From NCBI GenBank assembly GCA_016292215.1, contig JAEFBB010000003.1, forward strand, positions 1 to 64,000: a stretch of 64,000 nt of DNA, written 5' to 3'. Every line of letters starts with the position of its first letter. Position 1 is the stretch's first letter. This document shows positions 57,342-64,000 of this stretch, one piece after another. Below the pieces are notes generated by a model that saw only the letters and a program-made list of their open reading frames with translations, was not told the DNA's origin and made no database searches. The translations under genes were made by a program, and so were the position numbers. Source of the stretch: Saccharofermentans sp. (GTDB lineage: Bacteria; Bacillota; Clostridia; Saccharofermentanales; Saccharofermentanaceae).

Positions 57342-58980
57342 GATAAAGGTAAAACCTGAAGTCTTTAATGACAAAGCCGCTTCCAAACTTCCTGATTCGG
57401 TGATCATAGTAAGAGAGATCAGGAAGACTGGAAATAAGGCCATGAGACAGGGCCTTAAAAGGCTTGAAGACGGCTCTCACATTCTTGATATCTCAAAAAA
57501 ATTCATCGATGCCAGGCACGGTAAAGTCACTGTAAATTACAGATTCGATTTCATTACTCCCGGGCAGAAAGATACACGTGACGAAGAGATAAATTCGAGA
57601 GCCCTGCCTTATGCTGACAGCTTCGAAAACACAGAGAACTTTAAGCGTCCTGTTGTTGTAGGAGCGGGCCCGGCAGGACTTTATGCTGCACTGATACTTG
57701 CAAAATACGGACTTCGTCCCATAGTACTTGAGCGCGGCCCCGAGATGAGCCAAAGAGTCAAAGATACTGAAGCTTTTAAAGTAGGAAAAGGAGCAATTAA
57801 ATCCAATTCCAATATCCAGTTTGGTGAAGGCGGAGCAGGCACGTTCTCTGACGGCAAGCTCTATTCAGGCATAAGCTCAGGACTCAAGGAATATGTCTTA
57901 AGCTCAATGATCGCGCACGGGGCTCCGTCTGATATCCTCTATGATGCTCATCCACATATCGGTACAGACAGATTAAGGAAGGTCGTTACAGGTGTCAGAG
58001 AAGACATAATTGCTTTAGGCGGTGAAGTCAGATTCAATACCACATTCATGGGTTATAAGGCTGACAAAGGCGTTCTTAAGAGCATAACATGCGAAAGTGA
58101 AGAGGGAACTTATGAGATTTCCTGCGACAATCTGATCCTGGCGATCGGTCATTCAAGCAGAGATACCTTCAGAGCGCTTAACCGTTTAGGAATCGAAATG
58201 CAGTCTAAACCTTTTGCTGTCGGCGTCAGGATAGAGCATTTAAGATCAGATATTGATACGGCTCAATTCGGTTTTGATTCCGATTATTCTACTGATGTCA
58301 CAGCATCAATTTATAAGCTCTCCTGTGACACCAAGACTGGGCGTAAACTCTACACATTCTGCATGTGCCCGGGCGGCGAAGTGGTTGCCGCGCAGTCTGA
58401 TAACCAAAGCGTCTGCACCAACGGAATGAGTTTAAGAGCCCGCAATAACAGTAATTCCAACAGCGCGATCCTCGTGCCCGTAGACAGCAAAGATTATGGC
58501 GGAGGTGTTCTTGACGGCATCAGTTTCCAGGAAGAACTTGAGCATCGCGCATTTTTGGCAGGCGGAAGCACAGGAAAAGCTCCTGCCGTAAGATACGGGG
58601 ATCTGATCGAAAACAAGACAACAGATGGATTCGGTAAGGTAAAGCCTTCATACATGCCCGGTGTTACTTGTGCTGATCTTAAGGAAGTGCTTCCGGATGA
58701 GATATTAGAGACCATCAAGGACGGCGTGAGCCTTATGGGCAGGAAGATCAAAGGGTTCGACGATCCCGATGCGGTGCTTACCGCGGTAGAGGCCAGAAGC
58801 TCGTCGCCCGTAAGGATTGTAAGAGATCCCGAGACGTTTCAGAGCGCTTCTGTTAAAGGCATTTTCCCGTGCGGTGAGGGCGCAGGATATGCAGGCGGCA
58901 TTATGTCTTCTGCGATTGACGGTATAAAATGTGCCAATAAACTTGCCGTTTCTTTGCCGGAATGTTCGAAAATACAATAA
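57334..58980 (+). CDS. FAD-dependent dehydrogenase, COG2509 type
   Basis: 548-residue flavoprotein of the uncharacterised COG2509 family. The N-terminal 100 residues (about 20-85) form a small alpha/beta domain containing SVIIVREIRKTGNKAMRQGLK, then the FAD motif VVVGAGPAGLYAALILA near 107, SNIQFGEGGAGTFSDGKL, a family signature, and the closing FPCGEGAGYAGGIMSSAIDG. It begins 8 bases before the upstream gene ends, so both flavoproteins are produced together. The reaction is unknown. It closes the operon that began with the ABC ATPase; no clear terminator is seen. Confidence 0.86.
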   Translation: MFEIKVKPEVFNDKAASKLPDSVIIVREIRKTGNKAMRQGLKRLEDGSHILDISKKFIDARHGKVTVNYRFDFITPGQKDTRDEEINSRALPYADSFENTENFKRPVVVGAGPAGLYAALILAKYGLRPIVLERGPEMSQRVKDTEAFKVGKGAIKSNSNIQFGEGGAGTFSDGKLYSGISSGLKEYVLSSMIAHGAPSDILYDAHPHIGTDRLRKVVTGVREDIIALGGEVRFNTTFMGYKADKGVLKSITCESEEGTYEISCDNLILAIGHSSRDTFRALNRLGIEMQSKPFAVGVRIEHLRSDIDTAQFGFDSDYSTDVTASIYKLSCDTKTGRKLYTFCMCPGGEVVAAQSDNQSVCTNGMSLRARNNSNSNSAILVPVDSKDYGGGVLDGISFQEELEHRAFLAGGSTGKAPAVRYGDLIENKTTDGFGKVKPSYMPGVTCADLKEVLPDEILETIKDGVSLMGRKIKGFDDPDAVLTAVEARSSSPVRIVRDPETFQSASVKGIFPCGEGAGYAGGIMSSAIDGIKCANKLAVSLPECSKIQ

Positions 58981-59043
58981 TCAATGTAGTTTTATAGATA
59001 TTAGCGTTAAAATCAGAAGCATAATTGCAGGAGGTATCTAGTT

Positions 59044-59328
59044 ATGAATCAGGAAAAGAATACGGCTGTTGTTACAGTATTGGGAAGAGACCGCGTAGGT
59101 ATTATTGCTGACGTCTCACGCCTTCTTGCAGATTACGGTATCAATATCAATGATATTTCGCAGACTATCTTAGACGACATCTTCACGATGGTAATGATGG
59201 TAGATCTTAAGGATCTCGTTATTGAGGAGTCTGATATCTCAGATAAATTAAGCGAACTTGGAAAAAAGCTCGGCGTGCAGATCACGATCCAGCACACAGG
59301 CCTTTTCAACGCAATGCACACCATCTGA
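59044..59328 (+). CDS. ACT domain protein (UPF0237)
   Basis: 94 residues forming a pair of betaalphabeta ACT units: AVVTVLGRDRVGIIADVSRLLADYGININDISQ and a second half ending in VQITIQHTGLFNAMHTI. ACT domains sense amino acids or other small ligands. The DRVGI loop with ININD is the ligand side seen in GcvR- and UPF0237-type proteins. The ribosome site GGAGGTA precedes the ATG. It is followed 21 bases later by the DUF711 gene; this two-gene pair is found in many bacteria and suggests that the ACT protein regulates or binds its partner. Confidence 0.9.
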   Translation: MNQEKNTAVVTVLGRDRVGIIADVSRLLADYGININDISQTILDDIFTMVMMVDLKDLVIEESDISDKLSELGKKLGVQITIQHTGLFNAMHTI

Positions 59329-59349
59329 TAAGCATAAAAAGAGGTTATT

Positions 59350-60708
59350 ATGATCAACGAACATGAGATTATAGAGACGATGCAGATGTTTAACAGCCAG
59401 CATCTGGATATCCGTACGATCACGATGGGTATCTCTCTTATGGATTGTGCCGCTCCGACTGTCGAAGAATCCTGCAACAGGATATACGACAAGATCTGCA
59501 GATATGCAGGAAAGCTCGTAGAGACAGGCGAATTAATCAGCAAGAAATACGGTATTCCGATCATTCACAAGAGGATTTCCGTTACTCCTATTTCGATCGT
59601 TGCAGCTGCATGCGGTGCAAAGGATTACACACCTTTTGCTAAAGCTCTCGATAAGGCTGCAAGGACCTGCGGGGTTAACTTCATCGGCGGTTTTTCCGCG
59701 CTCGTCCAGAAGGGATACACAAATTCCGATAAGGTTCTTATAAATTCCATTCCTGATGCGCTCGCATCGACTGAATTCGTTTGCTCGAGCGTCAATGTTG
59801 CTTCCACAAGAACAGGTATCAACATGGATGCTGTCCGCGACATGGGAGTCATCATCAAGAAGGCTGCTGAAGCTACCAAGAATCAGGGTGCTATCGGCTG
59901 CGCTAAGCTTGTTGTTTTCGCAAATGCACCTGAAGATAATCCGTTCATGGCAGGCGCTTTCTTAGGTCCCGGCGAACCCGAGTGTGTCATTAATGTCGGT
60001 ATCTCCGGCCCCGGTGTCGTTAAGCATGCGTTGGAAGGCGTTAAGGGCAAAGACCTTGGCGTTGTAGCTGAGACTATCAAGAAAGCTGCATTTAAGATCA
60101 CAAGAGTAGGTGAGCTCGTAGCAAGAGAAGCCTCCGAGCGACTTAAAGTTCCTTTCGGAATCATTGACCTGTCACTTGCTCCTACACCTGCGGTAGGCGA
60201 CTCCGTTGCAAGGCTTCTCGAGGAATTCGGCCTTGAGACATGCGGTACATGGGGCACGACAGCCTGCCTTGCAATGCTCAATGACGCTGTTAAGAAGGGC
60301 GGCATCATGGCATCTTCTTATGTCGGCGGTCTTTCCGGTGCATTTATTCCCGTGTCAGAAGACGAGGGAATGATCGCTGCTGCAAGATCAGGATCTTTGA
60401 AGCTCGAAAAGCTTGAGGCTATGACCTGCGTATGCTCTGTAGGTCTCGACATGATCGCTATCCCCGGCGATACGACCGCTGAGACGATCTCCGGCATCAT
60501 TGCTGATGAGATGGCAGTAGGTACATTCAATAACAAGACAACGGCTGTAAGGCTTATTCCTGTTCCCGGCAAGACGGTCGGTGACAGTGTTGAATTCGGC
60601 GGACTTCTGGGTACGGCTCCTATCATGGACGTCAACCGCGCTTCCTGTGCGGACTTCATCCACAGGGGCGGCAGGATCCCGGCACCGATCCATTCAATGA
60701 GAAACTAA
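59350..60708 (+). CDS. UPF0210/DUF711 (PFL-like) family protein
   Basis: 452-residue cytosolic protein of the UPF0210 family, with a fold related to pyruvate formate-lyase/glycyl-radical barrels but without a known activity. Family stretches seen are [19 protein letters not shown] near the N-terminus, [51 protein letters not shown] and [21 protein letters not shown]. No glycyl-radical RVxGY loop is visible. AGAGGTTATT acts as ribosome site. It is paired with the ACT gene just upstream. Confidence 0.9.
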   Translation: MINEHEIIETMQMFNSQHLDIRTITMGISLMDCAAPTVEESCNRIYDKICRYAGKLVETGELISKKYGIPIIHKRISVTPISIVAAACGAKDYTPFAKALDKAARTCGVNFIGGFSALVQKGYTNSDKVLINSIPDALASTEFVCSSVNVASTRTGINMDAVRDMGVIIKKAAEATKNQGAIGCAKLVVFANAPEDNPFMAGAFLGPGEPECVINVGISGPGVVKHALEGVKGKDLGVVAETIKKAAFKITRVGELVAREASERLKVPFGIIDLSLAPTPAVGDSVARLLEEFGLETCGTWGTTACLAMLNDAVKKGGIMASSYVGGLSGAFIPVSEDEGMIAAARSGSLKLEKLEAMTCVCSVGLDMIAIPGDTTAETISGIIADEMAVGTFNNKTTAVRLIPVPGKTVGDSVEFGGLLGTAPIMDVNRASCADFIHRGGRIPAPIHSMRN

Positions 60709-60726
60709 TACAAAGAAGGTCAGCAA

Positions 60727-62037
60727 ATGTGGTACGAAGAAGCAGTGTTCTATCAGATCTATCCTTTGGGTTTCTGTGGAGCACCCTTTGAGAATGACGG
60801 AAAACCGGAATCAAGGATCCTCAAAGTCTTAGACTGGATCCCGCATATGAAAAAACTCGGCATAAACGCCATTTATTTTTCACCTGTTTTCGAGTCTGAT
60901 ACACACGGCTACAACACCAGAGACTACGGACTTATTGATACGAGACTCGGCACTAACGACGACTTCAAAAAGGTCGTTGACAGGCTTCACAAAGAAGGCA
61001 TAAAGGTAGTCCTGGACGGTGTGTTCAATCACGTGGGCAGAGGCTTCTGGGCTTTCAAAGACGTTCAGGAAAAACGTTGGGATTCACCTTACAAAGACTG
61101 GTTCCATCTCTCATTTGACGGCAATTCAAACTACAATGACGGCTTCTGGTATGAGGGCTGGGAAGGCAATTACGATCTCGTAAAGCTTAATCTCAGAAAT
61201 CCTGCCGTGATCGATCATATCCTTGATAAGGTCAATTACTGGATAGACTTTTTCGATATCGACGGACTAAGGCTCGATGTTGCTTACTGCTTAGACCACG
61301 AATTCTTAAGAAGATTAAGAGAGTTCACTGACGGCAAGAAGAATGAATTCTTCCTTTTAGGCGAAGTCCTTCACGGTGAATACGGCAGAATGCTTAATGA
61401 GATGCATCTGCATTCGCTTACGAATTACCAGTGTTATAAGGGCATCTATTCGTCCTTTAATTCAGCCAACATGTTCGAGATCATGCATTCGCTCATGAGG
61501 CTGTTCGGACCTGAGAACTGGACTGTATGCAGGGGAGCGCATCTACTCTCATTTGCCGATAATCACGATGTAACCCGCATCGCTTCGATCTTAAACGATG
61601 AGAGCCTTCTGCCTCTTGTTTACACTCTTGTCTTCGGAATGCCCGGAATCCCATGTGTTTACTATGGTTCCGAGTGGGGCACAAAAGCCAGAAAGGAAGA
61701 AGGTGATCCTGCGCTCAGAGTCTCCTTTGATAATCCTGAATGGAATCAGCTGACTGATCATATATCAAAGCTTGCGAAGATAAAGAAGAACAGCCGCGCG
61801 CTCAATTACGGCGGCCTCCGAATCGTTGTACTTACAAATAAGCAGTGCATCTTTGAGCGCAACTCGGGTGACGAGAGGGTAATGGTCGCCATCAATATGG
61901 ATTCGAACCCTTACACTGCTCACTTTGATGCAGGCTGCGGTCAGGCAAAAGAGCTTATCTCAGGCACGATCCATGACTTCGGCGGAGGCTCTGTTTTGCA
62001 GCCAAAATCTTCTGAGATATGGCTTATGGAGCGCTGA
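60727..62037 (+). CDS. GH13 alpha-glycosidase (maltodextrin-acting)
   Basis: Cytosolic glycoside hydrolase of family 13, 436 residues, most like cyclomaltodextrinase/neopullulanase or maltodextrin glucosidase but without their N-terminal starch-binding domain. The four conserved regions are DGVFNHVG near 97-104, GLRLDVAY with nucleophile Asp184, LLGEVLHG with acid/base Glu213 and FADNHDVTR with Asp281. No signal peptide is present. AGAAGGTC is the ribosome site. It lies 120 bases before a solute-binding lipoprotein gene, consistent with use of imported oligosaccharides, though the promoter in between suggests separate control. Confidence 0.92.
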   Translation: MWYEEAVFYQIYPLGFCGAPFENDGKPESRILKVLDWIPHMKKLGINAIYFSPVFESDTHGYNTRDYGLIDTRLGTNDDFKKVVDRLHKEGIKVVLDGVFNHVGRGFWAFKDVQEKRWDSPYKDWFHLSFDGNSNYNDGFWYEGWEGNYDLVKLNLRNPAVIDHILDKVNYWIDFFDIDGLRLDVAYCLDHEFLRRLREFTDGKKNEFFLLGEVLHGEYGRMLNEMHLHSLTNYQCYKGIYSSFNSANMFEIMHSLMRLFGPENWTVCRGAHLLSFADNHDVTRIASILNDESLLPLVYTLVFGMPGIPCVYYGSEWGTKARKEEGDPALRVSFDNPEWNQLTDHISKLAKIKKNSRALNYGGLRIVVLTNKQCIFERNSGDERVMVAINMDSNPYTAHFDAGCGQAKELISGTIHDFGGGSVLQPKSSEIWLMER

Positions 62038-62108
62038 AAAGGCTAAAAACTGTAATTTCTCGTAAATTAATATTGATTTTTTCATCTTTAAGTTGCCCTT
62101 CTGTTGTA

Positions 62109-62150
62109 TATAATGGAAGGGTATTTTCATATATTTTGAAAATGGGGAGG
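62109..62150 (+). promoter_or_regulatory. promoter and possible operator of the solute-binding protein gene
   Basis: TATAAT at 62109-62114 is a perfect -10; the -35 is weak. An inverted repeat ATTTTCA-N7-TGAAAAT at 62123-62143 lies just downstream of the likely start of transcription and could be an operator or 5' hairpin. GGGGAGGG at 62144-62151 is the ribosome site. Confidence 0.45.
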
Positions 62151-62157
62151 GTACTGT

Positions 62158-63957
62158 ATGAATAGAATTCGTAAGTTATTGGCGTTTTTGATGGTATCTG
62201 CGATGATATTATCAGTCTGCTCTTGTGCCAGGGTAGCAAATCCTGAGATTAAGGACGAAGAAGAAAGAAACTACATCAAGCAGGAAAACCCTTATGGAGT
62301 TGATCCTGTAGTTGTTACACCTGATCCCGTAGCAACACCTGTTCCTACTGCCGGCACATATGACGGCATTGTTGACATGACAATGTTTATCGCGATGACC
62401 GGCAGGGAGAAGAACGATGGTAATGACATCCAGGAGCTCATCGCAGAGAAGACGGGTGTCAGAGTAAAAGAGACCTGGCTTACCGGCCAGATGCCTGGTG
62501 AAGCTGTTTCATCGATAATCGCTTCCGGTAAACTTCCGGATATGATCGATGGCGGCGATGCCAGTATTGATCTTTATTATAGCGGCCTTCTCGTTGCCTG
62601 GGATGATTATCTTGAGAGGTATCCTAATCTTAAGGAGTTGTATACCGCCGAGGAATGGGACCAGTTCCGCCAGAGCGACGGACACATTTACTGGGCAAAC
62701 GTTTTCGGCAATCATTATAAAGAAGATACTACAACGCTTCATAATGCTCAGGCTTTCTGGATCCAGACAAGAGTCCTTGAGTGGGACGGTTATCCGAAGA
62801 TCGAGACTTTGGACGAATATTTCGACCTGCTCGAAAGATATGCAGCTGCTAATCCCGAAATGCCGAACGGCGAAAAAGTAATTCCTTATACATGTCTTTG
62901 CGAAGACTGGAAGTATTATTGCCTTGAGAATGCTCCCATGTTCCTTGACGGCTATCCGGCAAATAACTGCGTCATCGTAAATGTTGACCAGGGAATGAAT
63001 AATCCTAAGGTCGTCGATTACAATACTACGGATACAGCTAAATACTATTTCAAGAAATTGAATGAAGAATACAACAAGGGTATTATCGATCCCGATTTTG
63101 CTGCACAGACATACGACGAATACACTGCAAAACTCTGTACAGGCCGTGTTCTGGGCATGAACGACCAGTATTGGAATTTCGCGTATAACATTATGTATTC
63201 TTTTTCTGAATACAGAACAGATGCAAAGAATGGTATTCCATATACGCTTTCAGATATCGGATGCGAATATGTACCGCTCGGACTTACAGTCAAGAATGGA
63301 ATGACACAGCAGTATCACACATACGGCGATACGCTTAATACTTATTCCGGCATTGCTGTTACAACAAGCTGTCAGGATCCTGATCTGGCGTTCAGTTTCT
63401 TAAGCGCACTTCTTGACCAGGATATTCATGATCTCCGTTTCTGGGGTATCGAAGGAGTCGATTATCTTGTCGATAGCAACGGTATGTACTACAGAACTGA
63501 AGAGATGAGAGCTAACTGGGCAAATTATGACTACCTTGCGCAACACACTTGTGAGTACTCTTATATGCCTCAATGGGAAGGAAGAAGCAAGGACGGAATC
63601 AACTACATGAAGCCGGCAGATTCGCCTGCAGAATTCCTCGAAACGCTTCCGGTATGTGTTAAGAAGTGTTTTGAAGCTTATGGGTGCGGTAACTATTGCG
63701 ACTTCCTGGGATCAGAATATGTTGAACAGGGCCCGTGGTATCCTATGTGGTCATGGTCTAATAATCTTGGTACTGGAGATCCCGGTGGTAAGTCGTTTAA
63801 AGAAATGGGCGATGTTAAACATAAATATCTGCCACAGTTAGTTATGAGCACTGATTTTGAATCATCTTGGAAGAATTATATGGATGCATATAATCAGACA
63901 AATCCTCAGGAATTCCTTGATGCAGCTCAAAGAGAACTCGAGAACAGAATGACGTAA
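62158..63957 (+). CDS. ABC transporter solute-binding lipoprotein, LplA-like
   Basis: 599-residue extracellular solute-binding protein anchored as a lipoprotein. The signal peptide MNRIRKLLAFLMVSAMILSVCSC offers two lipobox cysteines: Cys21 (LSVC) and Cys23 (VCSC). A Pro/Thr/Val linker (VVVTPDPVATPVPTAG) leads to the binding domain (VDMTMFIAMTGREKNDGNDIQELIAEKTGVRVKET). Length and pattern match LplA/YtcQ-type proteins that bind complex oligosaccharides, usually with LplB/YtcP-like permeases, which would lie beyond the end of the window. The GH13 gene upstream suggests an oligosaccharide substrate, by context only. An inverted repeat ACGTAA-AG-TTACGT overlaps its stop codon. Confidence 0.9.
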   Translation: MNRIRKLLAFLMVSAMILSVCSCARVANPEIKDEEERNYIKQENPYGVDPVVVTPDPVATPVPTAGTYDGIVDMTMFIAMTGREKNDGNDIQELIAEKTGVRVKETWLTGQMPGEAVSSIIASGKLPDMIDGGDASIDLYYSGLLVAWDDYLERYPNLKELYTAEEWDQFRQSDGHIYWANVFGNHYKEDTTTLHNAQAFWIQTRVLEWDGYPKIETLDEYFDLLERYAAANPEMPNGEKVIPYTCLCEDWKYYCLENAPMFLDGYPANNCVIVNVDQGMNNPKVVDYNTTDTAKYYFKKLNEEYNKGIIDPDFAAQTYDEYTAKLCTGRVLGMNDQYWNFAYNIMYSFSEYRTDAKNGIPYTLSDIGCEYVPLGLTVKNGMTQQYHTYGDTLNTYSGIAVTTSCQDPDLAFSFLSALLDQDIHDLRFWGIEGVDYLVDSNGMYYRTEEMRANWANYDYLAQHTCEYSYMPQWEGRSKDGINYMKPADSPAEFLETLPVCVKKCFEAYGCGNYCDFLGSEYVEQGPWYPMWSWSNNLGTGDPGGKSFKEMGDVKHKYLPQLVMSTDFESSWKNYMDAYNQTNPQEFLDAAQRELENRMT

Positions 63958-64000
63958 AGTTACGTTCTGACAAAAAATTAAAAAGACTCAACTGTTTCAG

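Overview
The window is a gene-dense stretch of chromosome from a low-to-mid GC, Gram-positive-type bacterium, most likely an anaerobic member of the Clostridia (Bacillota) from a gut or rumen-like habitat. The evidence is a LytR-CpsA-Psr cell-wall protein, TrmFO, a heterodimeric ABC exporter of the BmrC/BmrD type, a CIRCE-controlled groESL operon, AGGAGG-type ribosome sites, a 2-hydroxyacyl-CoA dehydratase activase-like protein (an oxygen-sensitive family in its known members) and a domain-swapped GH3 beta-glucosidase of the kind known from Ruminococcus and Butyrivibrio. The genus cannot be fixed from sequence reading alone. I see no rRNA, tRNA, CRISPR array, insertion sequence or prophage.

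Layout. 1-11.9 kb (+): M18 aminopeptidase, cardiolipin synthase, an MTA/SAH-deaminase-like amidohydrolase, the two halves of an ABC exporter, murD, a stand-alone leuA and uppP. 12.0-22.1 kb (+): an unknown protein, a 1482-residue activase/dehydratase fusion, polA, coaE, a small membrane protein, a SanA/YdcF-like protein and a HdeD-like membrane protein, closed by a strong terminator. ychF faces this run on the minus strand. 23.5-29.8 kb (+): comM, dprA, topA, trmFO, a DNA uptake/recombination and topology group. 29.8-32.2 kb (+): a YesL-like membrane protein, a membrane-anchored PP2C phosphatase and a second protein that looks like a PP2C which has lost its metal ligands. 32.2-36.8 kb (-): queA, tgt (queuosine tRNA modification) and a GH3 beta-glucosidase. 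36.9-40.5 kb (+): an SDR epimerase, a TrpB2-type tryptophan synthase beta chain and a Q/P/Y-rich membrane protein. 40.7-43.0 kb (-): an OmpR-family response regulator and its sensor kinase. 43.2-49.4 kb (+): galE, an LCP protein, groES-groEL under CIRCE, an unknown membrane protein and an acyl-ACP thioesterase. 49.5-59.0 kb (+): a Gld-like ABC transporter (ATPase, permease, GldG-like auxiliary protein) with DUF4340 and beta-propeller-like envelope proteins, then a CYTH protein and two FAD oxidoreductases. 59.0-64.0 kb (+): an ACT-domain/DUF711 pair, a GH13 glycosidase and a large solute-binding lipoprotein.

Functionally the window is mostly housekeeping: envelope building (murD, uppP, cls, LCP, galE, thioesterase), DNA metabolism (polA, topA, dprA, comM), tRNA modification (trmFO, queA, tgt), chaperones and carbohydrate use. 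The parts that ordinary annotation does not explain are: a helically phased TTTGT repeat array between ychF and comM; the PP2C / degenerate-PP2C pair; a 21-bp hairpin at the end of the kinase gene with a Shine-Dalgarno-like sequence in its loop; a 22-nt perfect AT palindrome in front of topA; and the multi-gene Gld-like/DUF4340 cluster. Several track ORFs start inside their own ribosome-binding site and have been trimmed to the supported start codon.
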